The notes under the pieces: model-generated
What the model saw: only the letters and a program-made list of their open reading frames with translations
What the model was told of the DNA's origin: nothing
The model's database searches: none
Shown here: positions 13,603 through 24,830 of the stretch, in pieces
How positions within the stretch are numbered: the stretch's first letter is position 1
Layout of the letters: each line of letters opens with the position of its first letter
Assembly: GCA_013399695.1 (NCBI GenBank)
Contig: VXAU01000307.1
Span: 450,247 to 514,246 of the forward strand
From: Formicarius rufipectus
Taxonomy: Eukaryota > Chordata > Aves > Passeriformes > Formicariidae
Direction: 5' to 3'
Length of the DNA: 64,000 nt
Translations under genes and position numbers: made by a program

Positions 13603-15889
13603 TAGAGAAACTCATTTGTAGCCATTTTATTTTCTAAACAACAAACTTACAAGGTATTTCCACAGAAGATCAGAACGATTTCAAGGCATTTTTCATTTAA
13701 AGGCAGTATTTTATGTTTGGACATATTTTTTTCTTTTTTAATTGTAAGCGAATAGCCACAGTGTCTTATTATTTCATCCAACTATTGTTTTCAACCATGC
13801 TGCAAGGCTGAAGTAAAGAACTATTTCCCTTCACTGCGGCAGAGGCACCAAGGGCAAGATGTTTTCTCCACCCTGACTCTGTTGGTGGATGCTGAAGTGC
13901 CATGGGGCCCGTGGCAGCCCAGGCAGCGACACTGCCTAACTAACACTACAGCTCCTCTCCATCTCCTCCAGCTAAAAATAACAGCACAACACACTGCTGC
14001 CTCCTCTGCCTGCAGCTGTAAAGGTCAGCTCTGCAAAAAGAGAAGAAAAAAAAGCACTCGGCACAAAATGAAAACATTTTGAACCTGTTTTTGTCGATTA
14101 TTTTTTTCTTTCTCTTTGAAAAACAATTGAAAGACACACATTTTGACAATGGGTATTTTTATTTCCAGCCATGCTCACCACTGAGAGAGTTGTATGGTGT
14201 ACTGATGGCACACTGAAAGGAGAAGAAAAGAAGAAAACAAACCTCTTGTCATGAAGTACCATAGGATTAGCACTTCAGCTAAGTAGCTTCCATAGGAAAA
14301 CATAAATCACAGCTACATTGAGTAGCCAACACTCATACCTCGTGCAAAAGGGAGGCAAAGCCAACCCTCACTGATTTAAGAAGGGATGAGAAAGCTTCAG
14401 GTGATGCAATAGCAAGAGAAACACAAGAGGTTTGTCAGTGAACTTGAAGTACTGAAGGTTTTCAGATTCGCTTTGAAATGAGGGGCATGTTCAAGGACAC
14501 GTGAACTTTTCAAGACACTCTGCTCTTCTCTCCCCACTATAAGCAAAGATGATGGGCAGGAGTGGGAAGAAGAAAAAAAACAGACCAAAAAAACCCACTC
14601 AAAAGAAAAAACCCCTTAGAATATTTAACCAGGCTCTGGTAATCAGCAGGATCAAGGTTTTCCTATGGGCATTTTAAGGAAGACATGAAAAGTTAGTTCT
14701 CAAGTCCTGCAGGTCTTGCAATAGGAGTTGTTATGCCAGAGCCAAACCAACTCAACTGATTTTAAAATCTAGCAGGGAAATGCATGTGGAGAATTACATT
14801 CCCAGTAGGAAACTGCACTAATGGCATCCTTTGCTTCACTAAGTCTTTGCTCCCGACCTCCTGATTTCTATCAGACCATTTTGCAAACAAAACTCCAGCA
14901 GCTCCTAGTCCAGCCTGTTCAACCACAAGTTATCTGTCACTCACTCATAGGAAACAGGAGAGCAATGAAAGCCAAGGAGCCCTCACCATGGCCATGAACC
15001 AAACATATCCTTAGGAATGATGAGCAGAGTCCCCACCAAATCCCTGACACATCTGAGGTTGCTGACCAAGTTACAGACCACCTCTGGAGAAGAGGCATAT
15101 AGACAGTTCCCAGCTGAAATATTTCTGCACCAGGCCAGAAGAGGAACCATAACATGCCTCTTTGTTCACCATCCAGAAGAACATCCCATTTAGCTAAACA
15201 AGATGTGCAATATCCTATTAAGATGGCTTTCTAAAATGAAAAGTAAATTAATAGGAAACAGGAGGCATTTTGATTTCAGTTTCTTCTGTATAGCATTAAT
15301 GACTCCCCTATGTTCCCAATCAGCTAGCAATGGTGATTTTTAGATTATTTATAATAAACCCAGGGGCAAATAAGTAGATTTCAATAAAAAGTGTTCTATA
15401 CACTGATGACCCTTAAACACTTACCCATCTTTGCCTCAGTGGTGATGCCCACAGAGGTTACATTTTATCTCCAGAGTAAATGGAATGGCCTAAATCCTGA
15501 CATGCAACCCAGAGTTGCTGTGGCCGGGTCTGTACCTCTGTAACTCTGGCAATTCCCACCCTGGTCTGAGCTCTGGTGGGGCTGCAGGGCCATCCCCATA
15601 TCCACCTGTGCCTACATATCTGTTCTGGTGTGTCTTCTGACCCAGTGTCATCCTGCCAAATGTCTCCTATCCAGAGACCCCCAATGCTGAAGTCCCTGGA
15701 AACCTACCACAGTGCTTGGTTATTATTAACCTTGGATAAAGTCTTTCCTTATGAACTGCAAACCCACAAGTATGTGAAAAAAACCATTCAATTTCCCCCC
15801 ACACCAGCATTTCATTTGAAAAATTTCACATCACTTTCACCTTCCTTTGTCAAATCAACACCTTCAGAGGTCCTGTTTTCTACAGCTCT

Positions 15890-16412
15890 TATTTGCCCCT
15901 CAAAGAAAGACATGGAGGGTCTGGAGCACGTCCAGGGCAGAGAACAGAGCTGGGAAGGGGCTGGAGCAGCAGGAGGGGCTGAGGGAGCTGGGGGGCTCAG
16001 CCTGGAGAAAAGGAGGCTTAGGGGGGACCTTCTGGTTCGGCAACTCCCTGTCACGAGTGGGGAGCTGGGGAGGGTCAGGCTCTGCTCCAGGGAACAGGGA
16101 CAGGAGGAGAAGGAATGACCTCGGGCTGGGACAGGCTCTGCTCCAGGGAACAGGGACAGGAGGAGAAGGAATGACCTCGGGCTGGGACAGGGCAGGGGCA
16201 GGTGGGACATTGGGAAGATTTCCTCATGGAAAGGGCTGTTCATCCCTGGCACAGCTGCCCAGGGCAGGGGTGGATCCCCATCCCTGGAGGGATTTAAAAG
16301 AATGTGGTACTTGGGGACATGGGTCAGTGGTGGGCTTGGCCGTGCTGGGGGAATGGTCGGACTCCATGGCCTTGCAGGGCTCTTCCATCCTAAATGATTC
16401 TATGATTCTAAA
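15890..16412 (+). mobile_element. CR1 LINE fragment, type a, with internal tandem duplication
   Basis: Over 500 bp of the CR1 3' region, complete to 'gattctatgattct'. Internally it carries two perfect 56-bp copies (16076-16131 and 16132-16187) of a segment present once in related copies such as that at 45985. Confidence 0.93.
16076..16187 (+). repeat. Perfect 56-bp tandem duplication inside a CR1
   Basis: Two adjacent identical 56-bp units beginning 'caggctctgctccagggaac'. The shared 'cagg' continues after the second unit, as expected for replication slippage or unequal exchange between short matches. Confidence 0.95.
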
Positions 16413-16959
16413 TCCAGAGTAATCCAGCTAAGATGTCACCAGCATGAGTAGGCTTAGGGGACACCTCTGGACTGTTCTCCATTTCTGTACCTACACAGAA
16501 CTGGAGCAAATGCCTCTTTCTAACTGCACCTTCAGCTACTCCTTACTGTCTCCTCAGTACATTTTCCAACTAATTCTCCATCAAATTTTTAGACTTTTCA
16601 CCTCTTCCATGCATCTTTGTGATTGATGAGAACATTATGTACAACAGAGTAAAAACAGTAAGTATTAAAGTAAATATATGTCATATCTATTTTATACACT
16701 CTTGACAAGGCAAGCTGGCAACTGTTCTGGCATCCAAAACTCACTACAGACCTCACATATTCTGTATTTTGGTCACATTTCTTCAATGGGGAATATTACC
16801 ATGCTTTCTGTTAGTATTTCTGCATGAAATATAAGCCTGGACTGCAGTTTAGGACCAATTGGTGGGTGGAGTTTGCTGGAGCAGAGGGATGTCAAAGTGA
16901 CCCAGAGTGTAACATGTACCTTCTGCTCACATGGACCTCTAGTGCCATCTGATGATGGG

Positions 16960-17230
16960 CATCACAGAATCCTGGAATGGCTGGGGTTGAAAGTGACCTC
17001 AAAGCCCATCTCATTCCACCCTCTGCCATGGAAGGGACACCTTCCACTGTCCCAGATTGCTCCAAGCCCCATCCAACCTGGCCTTGGACACTTCCAGGGA
17101 TCCAGGGGCAGCCACAGCTTCTCTGCCCAACCTGTGCCAGGGCCTGACCAACATCACAGCCAGCAATTCCTCCCCAATATCCCATCTAACCCTGCCCCCT
17201 TGACCTGTCACTGCATGCTATTGTCAAAAA
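16960..17230 (-). mobile_element. CR1 LINE fragment, type b
   Basis: Antisense copy with its 3' terminus at 'catcacagaatcctggaatg' and the type-b body to 'cttgacctgtcactgcatgc'. It is 5' truncated there. Confidence 0.92.
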
Positions 17231-19055
17231 CTATGCTCACTGTTCCACTTTAGCTTGGGTGCAGATAATCCAAACCTACTTTGCTGTTTAATGACCAGAG
17301 AAAGCACCAAGAGTGGGAATCAGGATGTAGCACAGCCCCTGCAGAGATTCTTGGGTGGCTTCAGAACAGTAATTTCTCTTCCCTAGTCTTCCATTACTAA
17401 AAGCTGCAACACTTTCTATTTCCACTTACAATTTACACAGTTTGGGCCATAAAATTCCATTGATCACAACAGCCTGAAATCCAACACAGTTCCCCAGTAC
17501 ATGGGAACTCAGTGTACCCATCCTCTTCTGAATAACCAGACTAGGCCATATGAAAAGCCTGGTAAGCTTACTATTCTGTCTGAAATCAGGTTGGAATGGA
17601 TATTTAAATAAGAATATAAGAGCAGGAGAAGAATACAGAAATCTTCCATATGAACACATCCTCCCAGCTTGCAGCAACACATAGTTTAGAAATTTATTGA
17701 ACCAAACCTTTAAATATTTGTTTCTGACTCCTTTTAAAGCACATCTGCATTTCAAACATCCATGATGTCCCACAGAGCTGTGAGGATGGAGCTCCCAGCT
17801 CCACCACTGCAGAGAAGCCTGATGGGTTCTGGGAGACAGAACCTCATCTTTGGTTCTGCTCAGATTGTGCCCACATGGTCCCAGACAAGCTTCTTGCAAT
17901 GTGTACAGTCAAACTAATATGATTTGCCACTTTTTGAAGCAGTAGCAAGACCAGCTAGAGCATTTTGGCTCTAGCACACAAGACAAAGATTGTTCTGTAC
18001 AGGATGGCAGCACTGCCAATACTGTGCATGAAGTGCAGGACATGACAGGGTAGATGAGGAGTCAGCTGAATCTCATCTTTTATTCAGATCTACAAGCCTG
18101 ACAGCTCTCACCACTTGCCAGCTGGTGACAGGTACATTTAAAAAAAAATTTAAGAAATCTTTTTTTGACATCCTTGCTTCTCTAACAAAAGAGCTATTTT
18201 AAAATTCAACACACTCCCTTGGAAAGCCTTAAATAGTTTCTGGATGTAACTGGCATTATGCTCTAAGCCAATATTAAATAGTTTTGGAGAGGAATTGTTT
18301 AAATCATTGAGGAAAACCTACATTTAAATGTTACAAAGAAAAGGATGAGCTACTGTCTGTGGGAGGCCAGGGCTCCATGCAGAAGGATCTGGACACCACC
18401 AGTTATCCTGAATTTGAATGAGTAACCAGAGAAGTTGGTACTGAGACAGAAGCTGTCAGACAGTGGTCATAGAGTGGCTCCAAGCATTGCTCAGCTCTGC
18501 AAATACTCACTAGAAGGCAGAAACATTTTTTACACTTAAAATTTTTCAAGCAGGAATAATTTCTCAGGTTCTCAATATGCACATTAAAGCCACTATCAGA
18601 TGCAGCAATAATTAACTGTTTCTCAAAGCCATACTCCATAGAGAGCCACACTGGTCACAGCTTCTCATCCACAGCTATTTTCTTTTGCTTTCTTCTAAAA
18701 TGTTTCCTTGCCCAACGGGAAGATTGCTGTTTTTAGGTGAAAACAATACACAGCCCAGGGAATAAGGCAGCTGAAGCCTGTTCTTAGCTATTTAAAAATA
18801 ATTCCCTGTGATCATTAATAGGCTGGTGGGGGGAGTAAGAGAACAGAAAAAGATTGTATTATGATGAAAATCTGCTTCTGCTCCCTTCTTGAAAGACAGT
18901 TTTCTATCAAAGTCAAGGGAAGCTGATGCTGTCCTCCCTTTGGGGAGGACAGTTTGTGTTGCAGCTTGGGAATTCCTTACCAGAGGCATCTCAAAATCCC
19001 CCTGCCTCTGCTGAGTTAAAGATGTGGGAAAGAGTTGTTAAAGAAATTAGCAGGT

Positions 19056-19110
19056 TACAACTGGATGACCTTTAAGGTCTCCTCCAACCCAAACCACTCT
19101 GTGTTTCTAT
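19056..19110 (+). mobile_element. Short CR1 3' tail
   Basis: About 55 bp resembling only the extreme CR1 3' end: 'ggatgacctttaaggtctcc' then 'tccaacccaaaccactctgt'. It lies about 145 bp to the right of (below) nothing coding and 144 bp before the 19254 exon border. Confidence 0.75.
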
Positions 19111-19253
19111 GTTGCCCAGAAGTTGTTACAGTGGAGAAGCCCAGAAAATAGGAGAAACTCAACATCTTAAAACAAAGGTGGTGAATCTTTTCTACCTCTC
19201 AAAAGCGGTCAAATAGCCACGTGCAACCACCCCTGGGATTGTGTGTCACTCAC

Positions 19254-19436
19254 CAGATCGATGTTCTGCATGATGTCCTGGAAGGAAGGGTGAGTCCGAA
19301 ACTGCTCGAACAGATCCCGCTTGTAAAGCAGCGCGTACACCAGGTTTGGGTTGTGATGGAGGGAGCTTGTCAGGCAGGAGTTGATGATCTCCAGCATCAT
19401 TCGGATCACTTCCTCAATCACATTCAGGTCTTGTGC
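19254..19436 (-). CDS. DYM: Dymeclin (DYM) internal coding exon, second from last internal
   Basis: This 183-bp exon encodes exactly 61 codons, starting AQDLNVIEEVIRMMLEIINS and ending SFQDIMQNIDL. It corresponds to about residues 522-582 of human DYM and, by recall, differs at a single residue (serine for asparagine in the CLT-S-SLHHNPN segment). It is the best conserved of the three exons and belongs to the helical C-terminal half of dymeclin. The acceptor reads TTTATTAAAG|GCACAAG on the minus strand, with a poor pyrimidine tract. The donor is ATCTG|GTGAGTG, close to consensus. Both borders are phase 0, so skipping would remove 61 residues without a frameshift. No stop or frameshift is present, consistent with a functional gene and not a retrocopy, since introns flank it on both sides. 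Confidence 0.97.
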
Positions 19437-20027
19437 CTTTAATAAAGGAATAAAAGGTTAGTGTGCCCTTTTCCATTGTAAAATATACTGGGTAATAAAG
19501 GCAGGTAATTATTATTAATGCAGCTATTAGCTGGTTAATGTCTCTATGGTGAGCAAATCTGGCATCCTTGTATCTGGAAAGAGATCTGTTTTCTCCTGTA
19601 ATCATCAAAATTTTAATTGAAGTGCATCACACTAGTATTCACCCTCATAGTTTGATTCCCTCAATAGGAGCCATATTCTCATGACATAAGGCATTGTCAT
19701 ATTGTAATCAGCCAAATTCAGCAAGGGTTGAATGAACTCCTCAACCCTTCCTATGCCAAGTAAAAGCACTTCAGTCTATACTTAATATATTTTCTGTTGA
19801 GCCCCTACTTAGGAGAGGAGGGAAAGGGAAAGGAGAGGAAAAATATCAGAAAAAAAAACAGAGAAAAGCAAAGTCAGGAGGAGGAAAACTGACTGACTCA
19901 AACCCCACCACACCTTGATTGAACATCTGTCACTGTTACCAGACTTTGTCCCTCTGACCTTTTTTTCCTTAAGTTATTCCTGGTATTGGAGAATATTTGT
20001 AATAAATGAAAACCAAGAAAACTCCCA

Positions 20028-20200
20028 CTAAACCAGGTCGCTCCAAACCCCGTCCAACCTGGCCTTGGACACTTCCGGGGATCCAGGGGCAGCCACAGCT
20101 GCTCTGCCCAACCTGTACCAGGGCCTGACCACTGACACAGGGAGGAATTTCTTCCCAATATCCTATCTAACCCTGCCCTCTGACACAGGGAACTGAAATA
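20028..20200 (-). mobile_element. CR1 LINE internal fragment, type b, lacking its 3' end
   Basis: The type-b body starts abruptly at 'accaggtcgctccaaacccc' with no terminal 'cacagaatc...' segment. It is missing both the 3' end and the upstream region. Confidence 0.85.
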
Positions 20201-21459
20201 ACTGCTTCTTCAGGGATCTGAAGAAAAATCCACACCTGTGTAACTCACCTGGATAGTGCTGCTTGTGTATCAACTTGGGTTTATTTCAGAATATGCTGTA
20301 TTATGGTATGTTTTAAAAAGCTCTGAGCACTGGCATAAGTCCCTTCCCAACACAGCAGGGCGATCAAGACACCATCCTAAAATACAGACTACACGACTTT
20401 AACAGAAACATTATTATTCAGAATCAAGTGAGATCTATCCAGATAATAGAAAGGTAAAAAACTGCACAACCCTTTTCAAAAAATGAATGCTTCTTCAGAT
20501 ACTTCCACCTGAAACCCCAGACATTAAAGCTAGTTGAAGCACAAACCACATCAAAAGAGGTTGGAGACTGCTAGTGGTCAGCTTCAATCAATGAAAAGTT
20601 ACAGGAGTTATTGCTCAGTAATCAAATCTAAAGTTTTTAGGAGCTGATGGACAGAATCAATCATCTGTTTTTTCAGCTACCACATTGCAGGTGAAGAATC
20701 TGGGACTCCAATGAAGAAAAGAAGGTGATACAGATTTTCAGGCACAATTGACCATACCAAAAAATAATTTGTAAGAAGAATGAGCTCCATAAAAGACAGA
20801 GAAGTGGGATGGAACACCGCTATTGCAGAAACGTTATCAGGAGAACTGTACTCTCCTATGACTAGTGATCGAAGCTTTGCTAAAGGCTCGGAAGTCTTCA
20901 AAACAAAGGAAAAAACAAGCATAAAGCCAACAACAGCATCTGGACGAGATAATGGAGAAGTGCTGTAAGAGCTGATAAAATGCCACGTGACTTTTCTGCT
21001 CTGTATCACCAGGATCAAGCTACGGCCCCTCTGCAACCAGACAAGGCATAAAGACAGGTATAAATAAGATTACAAAAACATTTTGTCATTGAGTTTTATC
21101 GCCCTGTGTATTAATTTCAGAGCAGCTGAACACAGTTGAAATGCTGAATGAGTACGGTCAAGTCAAGGACTATCACAACATCCTGGCAGCATTTAAGACT
21201 ATTTTTTTTTTACTGGATTAGCTGTTGCATGAAGAGAAAAGCCAGATATTAATTTGTGGGGGACAAGTAGACAGGTTTCAATCTATTAAAGAGTACATTT
21301 AAATGAAAGGAGTTAAAAGTAACAGCATTTACCTATTGCTGACAATTGGCAAGTTCAATGTGGCATTCACATTTAAAATTATTACAGTACTCCTTTACAA
21401 AACAGAACTCAGATAATGCCTCCATCAACACTGATGTGTACCAGTCCTCCTACACTTTC

Positions 21460-21474
21460 TTTTTTTTTTTTTTT
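21460..21474. repeat. T15 homopolymer
   Basis: A T run followed directly by CAG, resembling a plus-strand splice acceptor. No exon is supported there. Confidence 0.9.
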
Positions 21475-22746
21475 CAGTTTACACCCATGGAAATAAATAC
21501 ACCTATCATTAAAAGAAAGGTGGAAGCTAAAAGCTTGGTACCAACTCTGTGAAACTGAAATCATGCCTTTAAAAGGGATGGGAATGTAGGCACAGGATTA
21601 CTGTCCCTATGGGTAATCCTAGGGAAGCACTTCACGTTCCTTCTCTAGAGAGGAATTAAATGTGGTGCTTTTTTGCAAAGATTTTAATTTTAAATGCAGA
21701 AAGCCAGATGCTTGGTCAAGTTGTAGGTGCACAAGGAATAAACCAGGCAGGGACAGCTACAAGAGAGCCGGGTGCAGTTCTGGGTAGTCTGAGTTTCTTT
21801 TGTTAAAAGAAAAAGGAAAAAACAAGTGATCAAGCCAGAGGAAAGAGAATGGGAATTATCTAAGAGGATGCAGGGGAAAATATGACATATGAGAACATTA
21901 TCTGGAGAAAAACAATTCCAGTTTGATAAACACTAACAAGGAACACAAAAAAGTGCAAAGCCAAGGAAAATGATGAGCAGAGCTAGATGTTCTTGGATCT
22001 GACTACTCCCTGAATACCGTTTCTTTCCTGACTGCAACACAGCTAATAATTAGCATGGCATCCTCTTGGGCAGAGACCTACAGAGAATTCAATACTTACA
22101 TACTGATGTGTAAAACCAGTGGTAAAGTATATGGCTTATAAAAATCAGAGAAGTCAAGCAGCCTAACCACTAAATCTCAGGCATGTGCTCACAGTTGGTT
22201 CCTTACAGACATATTTACCCATCAAAAGATAAATCACTGTCAGTGGAGTATGCAAAAACTCAGTGTCACCAAAAACATATTTAATTTATGGCACCTATGT
22301 TCTGGTTCCCACATCAGAACATGAGTGCTCATCCTTTTAATTCAGTTTGCCATCAAATGAATTTCAATTTTTGTAATAATAAGTAACTGGTAAATAAAAT
22401 TCTATTATGACTTATTCTAGCCTCTAAATGTTAACAGTTCTGAGATAAAGGTCTTATGTGATTCAGCTTAAGTCTGCATAACCATCCCTTGTGGGGAGCA
22501 CTTCAACAGCCAGTTACCAGAAGTGACAGTACAGCTGTAACCAGGGAAATACCGGAAGTCTTCACTTCAGGGTAAAATAATGAATGAAATAATAATTTTC
22601 TTTAGGTTAAAAGTTTCGATGTCAATATGTAAAGGGGGCTTATAAGAAAAATGGGGCAGAGTTTTTGGTCTGTATTTGTAAGACGAGGGTTTATGGTTTT
22701 GAACTGAAAGAGGTTCAGACTAGATGGAAGAAGAAATTGTTTGCAA

Positions 22747-22953
22747 TGAGAGTGGTAAAACACCAGCACAGGTTGGACATAGAAGCTGTGGCTGCCCCTG
22801 GATCTCTGGAAGTGTCCAAGGCCACGTAGGACATGGCTTGGAGCAACCTGGGCTAGTGGGAGGTGTCCCTGCCCAGGGCAGGGGTGGGACTAGATGGGCT
22901 TCAAGTTCCCTTACAACCCAAACCATTCTGGATTTCTATTCCATGATTCTAAA
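22747..22953 (+). mobile_element. CR1 LINE fragment, type b
   Basis: Sense copy with 'cagcacaggttggacatag', 'gtgtccaaggccacg' and the 3' tail 'ctattccatgattct'. It is 5' truncated near 22747. Confidence 0.9.
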
Positions 22954-23031
22954 AAGTACTGGTGCTCAAACCTAATCATGTCCCTATGACAACTACATGT
23001 TTCAGATTATATATTATTTACACAATTATAT

Positions 23032-23045
23032 ATTTATTTATTTAT
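23032..23045. repeat. Short TTTA tetranucleotide repeat
   Basis: Three to four tandem units in an AT-rich context. Confidence 0.8.
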
Positions 23046-23472
23046 TGCAAACTAGAATTCACTTAAATGCAACAATTTATTCCCCCCCACCTTTAACCTG
23101 AATGTATAGGAATCCCCAATCCAATGCAACAAATAATTTAAGCCTAAACAGGTCTGCTTTGCAACTTTTTTACAAATCTGACGTCTAACAGCAACCTTTT
23201 GTTCCTGTCAAGATCCATGTGAATAGTGTTATGCACCATACAACAATGGGTATATAGATCCAAATCACTGCTGCCTACTAAAGAAGCTCCATTTCTCACT
23301 GTGCATCCACACTGCAGTACTTTTCCAGCCAAATAATACTTTCAGCTAAATAACTACTAAATATACAGTTAGCACAATAAGCAGGAAGAAGCTTATTTGC
23401 CTCAAAAACCAAAACCTGAGCAACGATTGGTAAGGCAATACCCTAACACTGCACAATATAAATAGGGTAAAG

Positions 23473-23816
23473 AAAAACAAACAAACAAACAAAACCAAAC
23501 CAAACAAACAAAAAACCCCAAACAAACAAAACCCCCAAAAAAACAAAAACAAAAAACCCCAACAAAAAAAAACACCACAAATCCTAAACAAACAAACAAA
23601 AAAAACAACAACAAAAAAACAAAAAAAAACCAAACCAAAACAAAACAAAAACAAAAAACACAAAAAAAACCCCAAACAAACAAACCAAAACAAAAAACCC
23701 AAAAAAACCAAACCAAACCAAAACCAACCAACCAAAAAAACCCCAACAAACAACAAAACACAAAAAAACCCCCAACCAAACAAAAAACCAAACAAACAAA
23801 ATCCCCAAAACAATAC
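23473..23816. repeat. G-free A/C low-complexity tract
   Basis: The plus strand has no G for 344 bp and only four T. It is built from irregular AAAC, AAAAC, AACC and CCCC-containing words, not one fixed unit. In the DYM transcript it would read as G/U-rich, with several GGGG runs. Its minus-strand translation gives a spurious Phe/Leu/Trp/Cys-rich open frame. Confidence 0.97.
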
Positions 23817-24287
23817 GAAAGACATGTGGTACTGAAGTCTTAATATAAAGAAACCTGATGAAATAAAGTCAAAATGTCACATGCAATAGCTAAAGAAATA
23901 CAAGATGGAAATGCAGACTGAAAAAAAACTCATGTCCAAACACAGTACTGAACTTACTGGTTATGACAATGAATGGCTTTTTAGCGAGAGGGATGATGCT
24001 GTCTGTAACAGGATGCTTTGACATTTGAATTTTCCAAAGCACAAGTTGCTTTACGTTGAAGCTCCGTGGCCTTAGTTCACAACGACTGACACCGCAGGTC
24101 CCTCTCCAGCAGAGCTAGGAGTGCACACAGTATGCAAAAGTTGTGAAGAAGCCACTTGGAACAGCTGGAGATGCTGCAATAGTTCCCTTCCCAGGAACTC
24201 CACAATTCACATCAGCAAAACCACCTCAGACTCACGGTTGTGGTGAGTGACCCCTTCAGGGGCATCTGCTCTCTCTGCCTCTCTAAG

Positions 24288-24830
24288 TCAGAGAATCACA
24301 GGATGATTCAGCTTGGAAGTGACATTACAGATCACCCAGTTCCAAGCCCAGCCACCATGGGCAGGGGCACCTCCCACCAGACCAGGTTGCTCCAAGCCCC
24401 ATCCAACCTGGCCTTGGACACTTCCAGGGATCCAGGGGCAGCCACAGCTTCTCTGCCCAACCTGTGCCAGGGCCTCACCACTCTCACAGACAGCAACTAC
24501 TTCCCAATATCCCACCCAGCTCTGCCCTCTGGCACTGGGAAGCCATTCCCTGTGTCCTGTCCCTCCAGGCCTTGTCCCCAGTCCCTCTCCAGCTCTCCTG
24601 GAGCCCCTTTAGGCTCTGCAAGGGGCTCTCAGGTGTCCCTGGAGCCTTCTCTGCTCCAGGTGAGCCCCCCCAGCTCTCCCAGCCTGGCTCCAGAGCAGAG
24701 GGGCTCCAGCCCTGCAGCATCTCCGGGGCCTCCTCTGGACTCTCTGCAGCTGCTCCACTTGTGCTGTTGTTCCCCAGGGCTGGATGCAGAATTCCAGGTG
24801 GGGTCAAGTCCTCCTCTCTCAGCCAGGTAG
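24288..24830 (-). mobile_element. CR1 LINE fragment, type b, long copy
   Basis: Antisense copy of about 540 bp, from the 3' terminus 'cagagaatcacaggatgatt' through 'ctctggcactgggaagccat' to 'ggctggatgcagaattccag'. It is one of the least degraded type-b copies in the window. An open frame across it is a by-product of CR1 composition. Confidence 0.94.

Larger units (their letters stand above)
9887..19253 (-). other. DYM: DYM intron between the 61-codon and 38-codon exons
   Basis: The intron is 9,367 bp, with GTGAGT at its 5' end and TTCCAG at its 3' end on the minus strand. It contains CR1 fragments near 13371, 15890, 16960 and 19056. One carries a perfect 56-bp tandem duplication. The remainder is unique AT-rich sequence; 11040-11250 looks compositionally like a conserved element. 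No coding exon or RNA gene is recognised. Confidence 0.85.

Noticed and set aside
15576..16422. Overlapping open frames of 180 and 191 codons
   Set aside because: Their open part is CR1 type-a sequence lengthened by the 56-bp duplication; not genes.
17426..17899. 157-codon minus-strand frame
   Set aside because: No recognisable motif, atypical composition, no exon-like borders; probably chance.
21460..21480. T15-CAG as a plus-strand splice acceptor
   Set aside because: The following sequence has no recognisable exon and lies on the strand opposite to the only gene.
23346..23825. 159-codon minus-strand frame with a membrane-like Phe/Leu/Trp/Cys composition
   Set aside because: It is the translation of the G-free A/C simple tract; stops cannot easily occur there. 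Not a protein.
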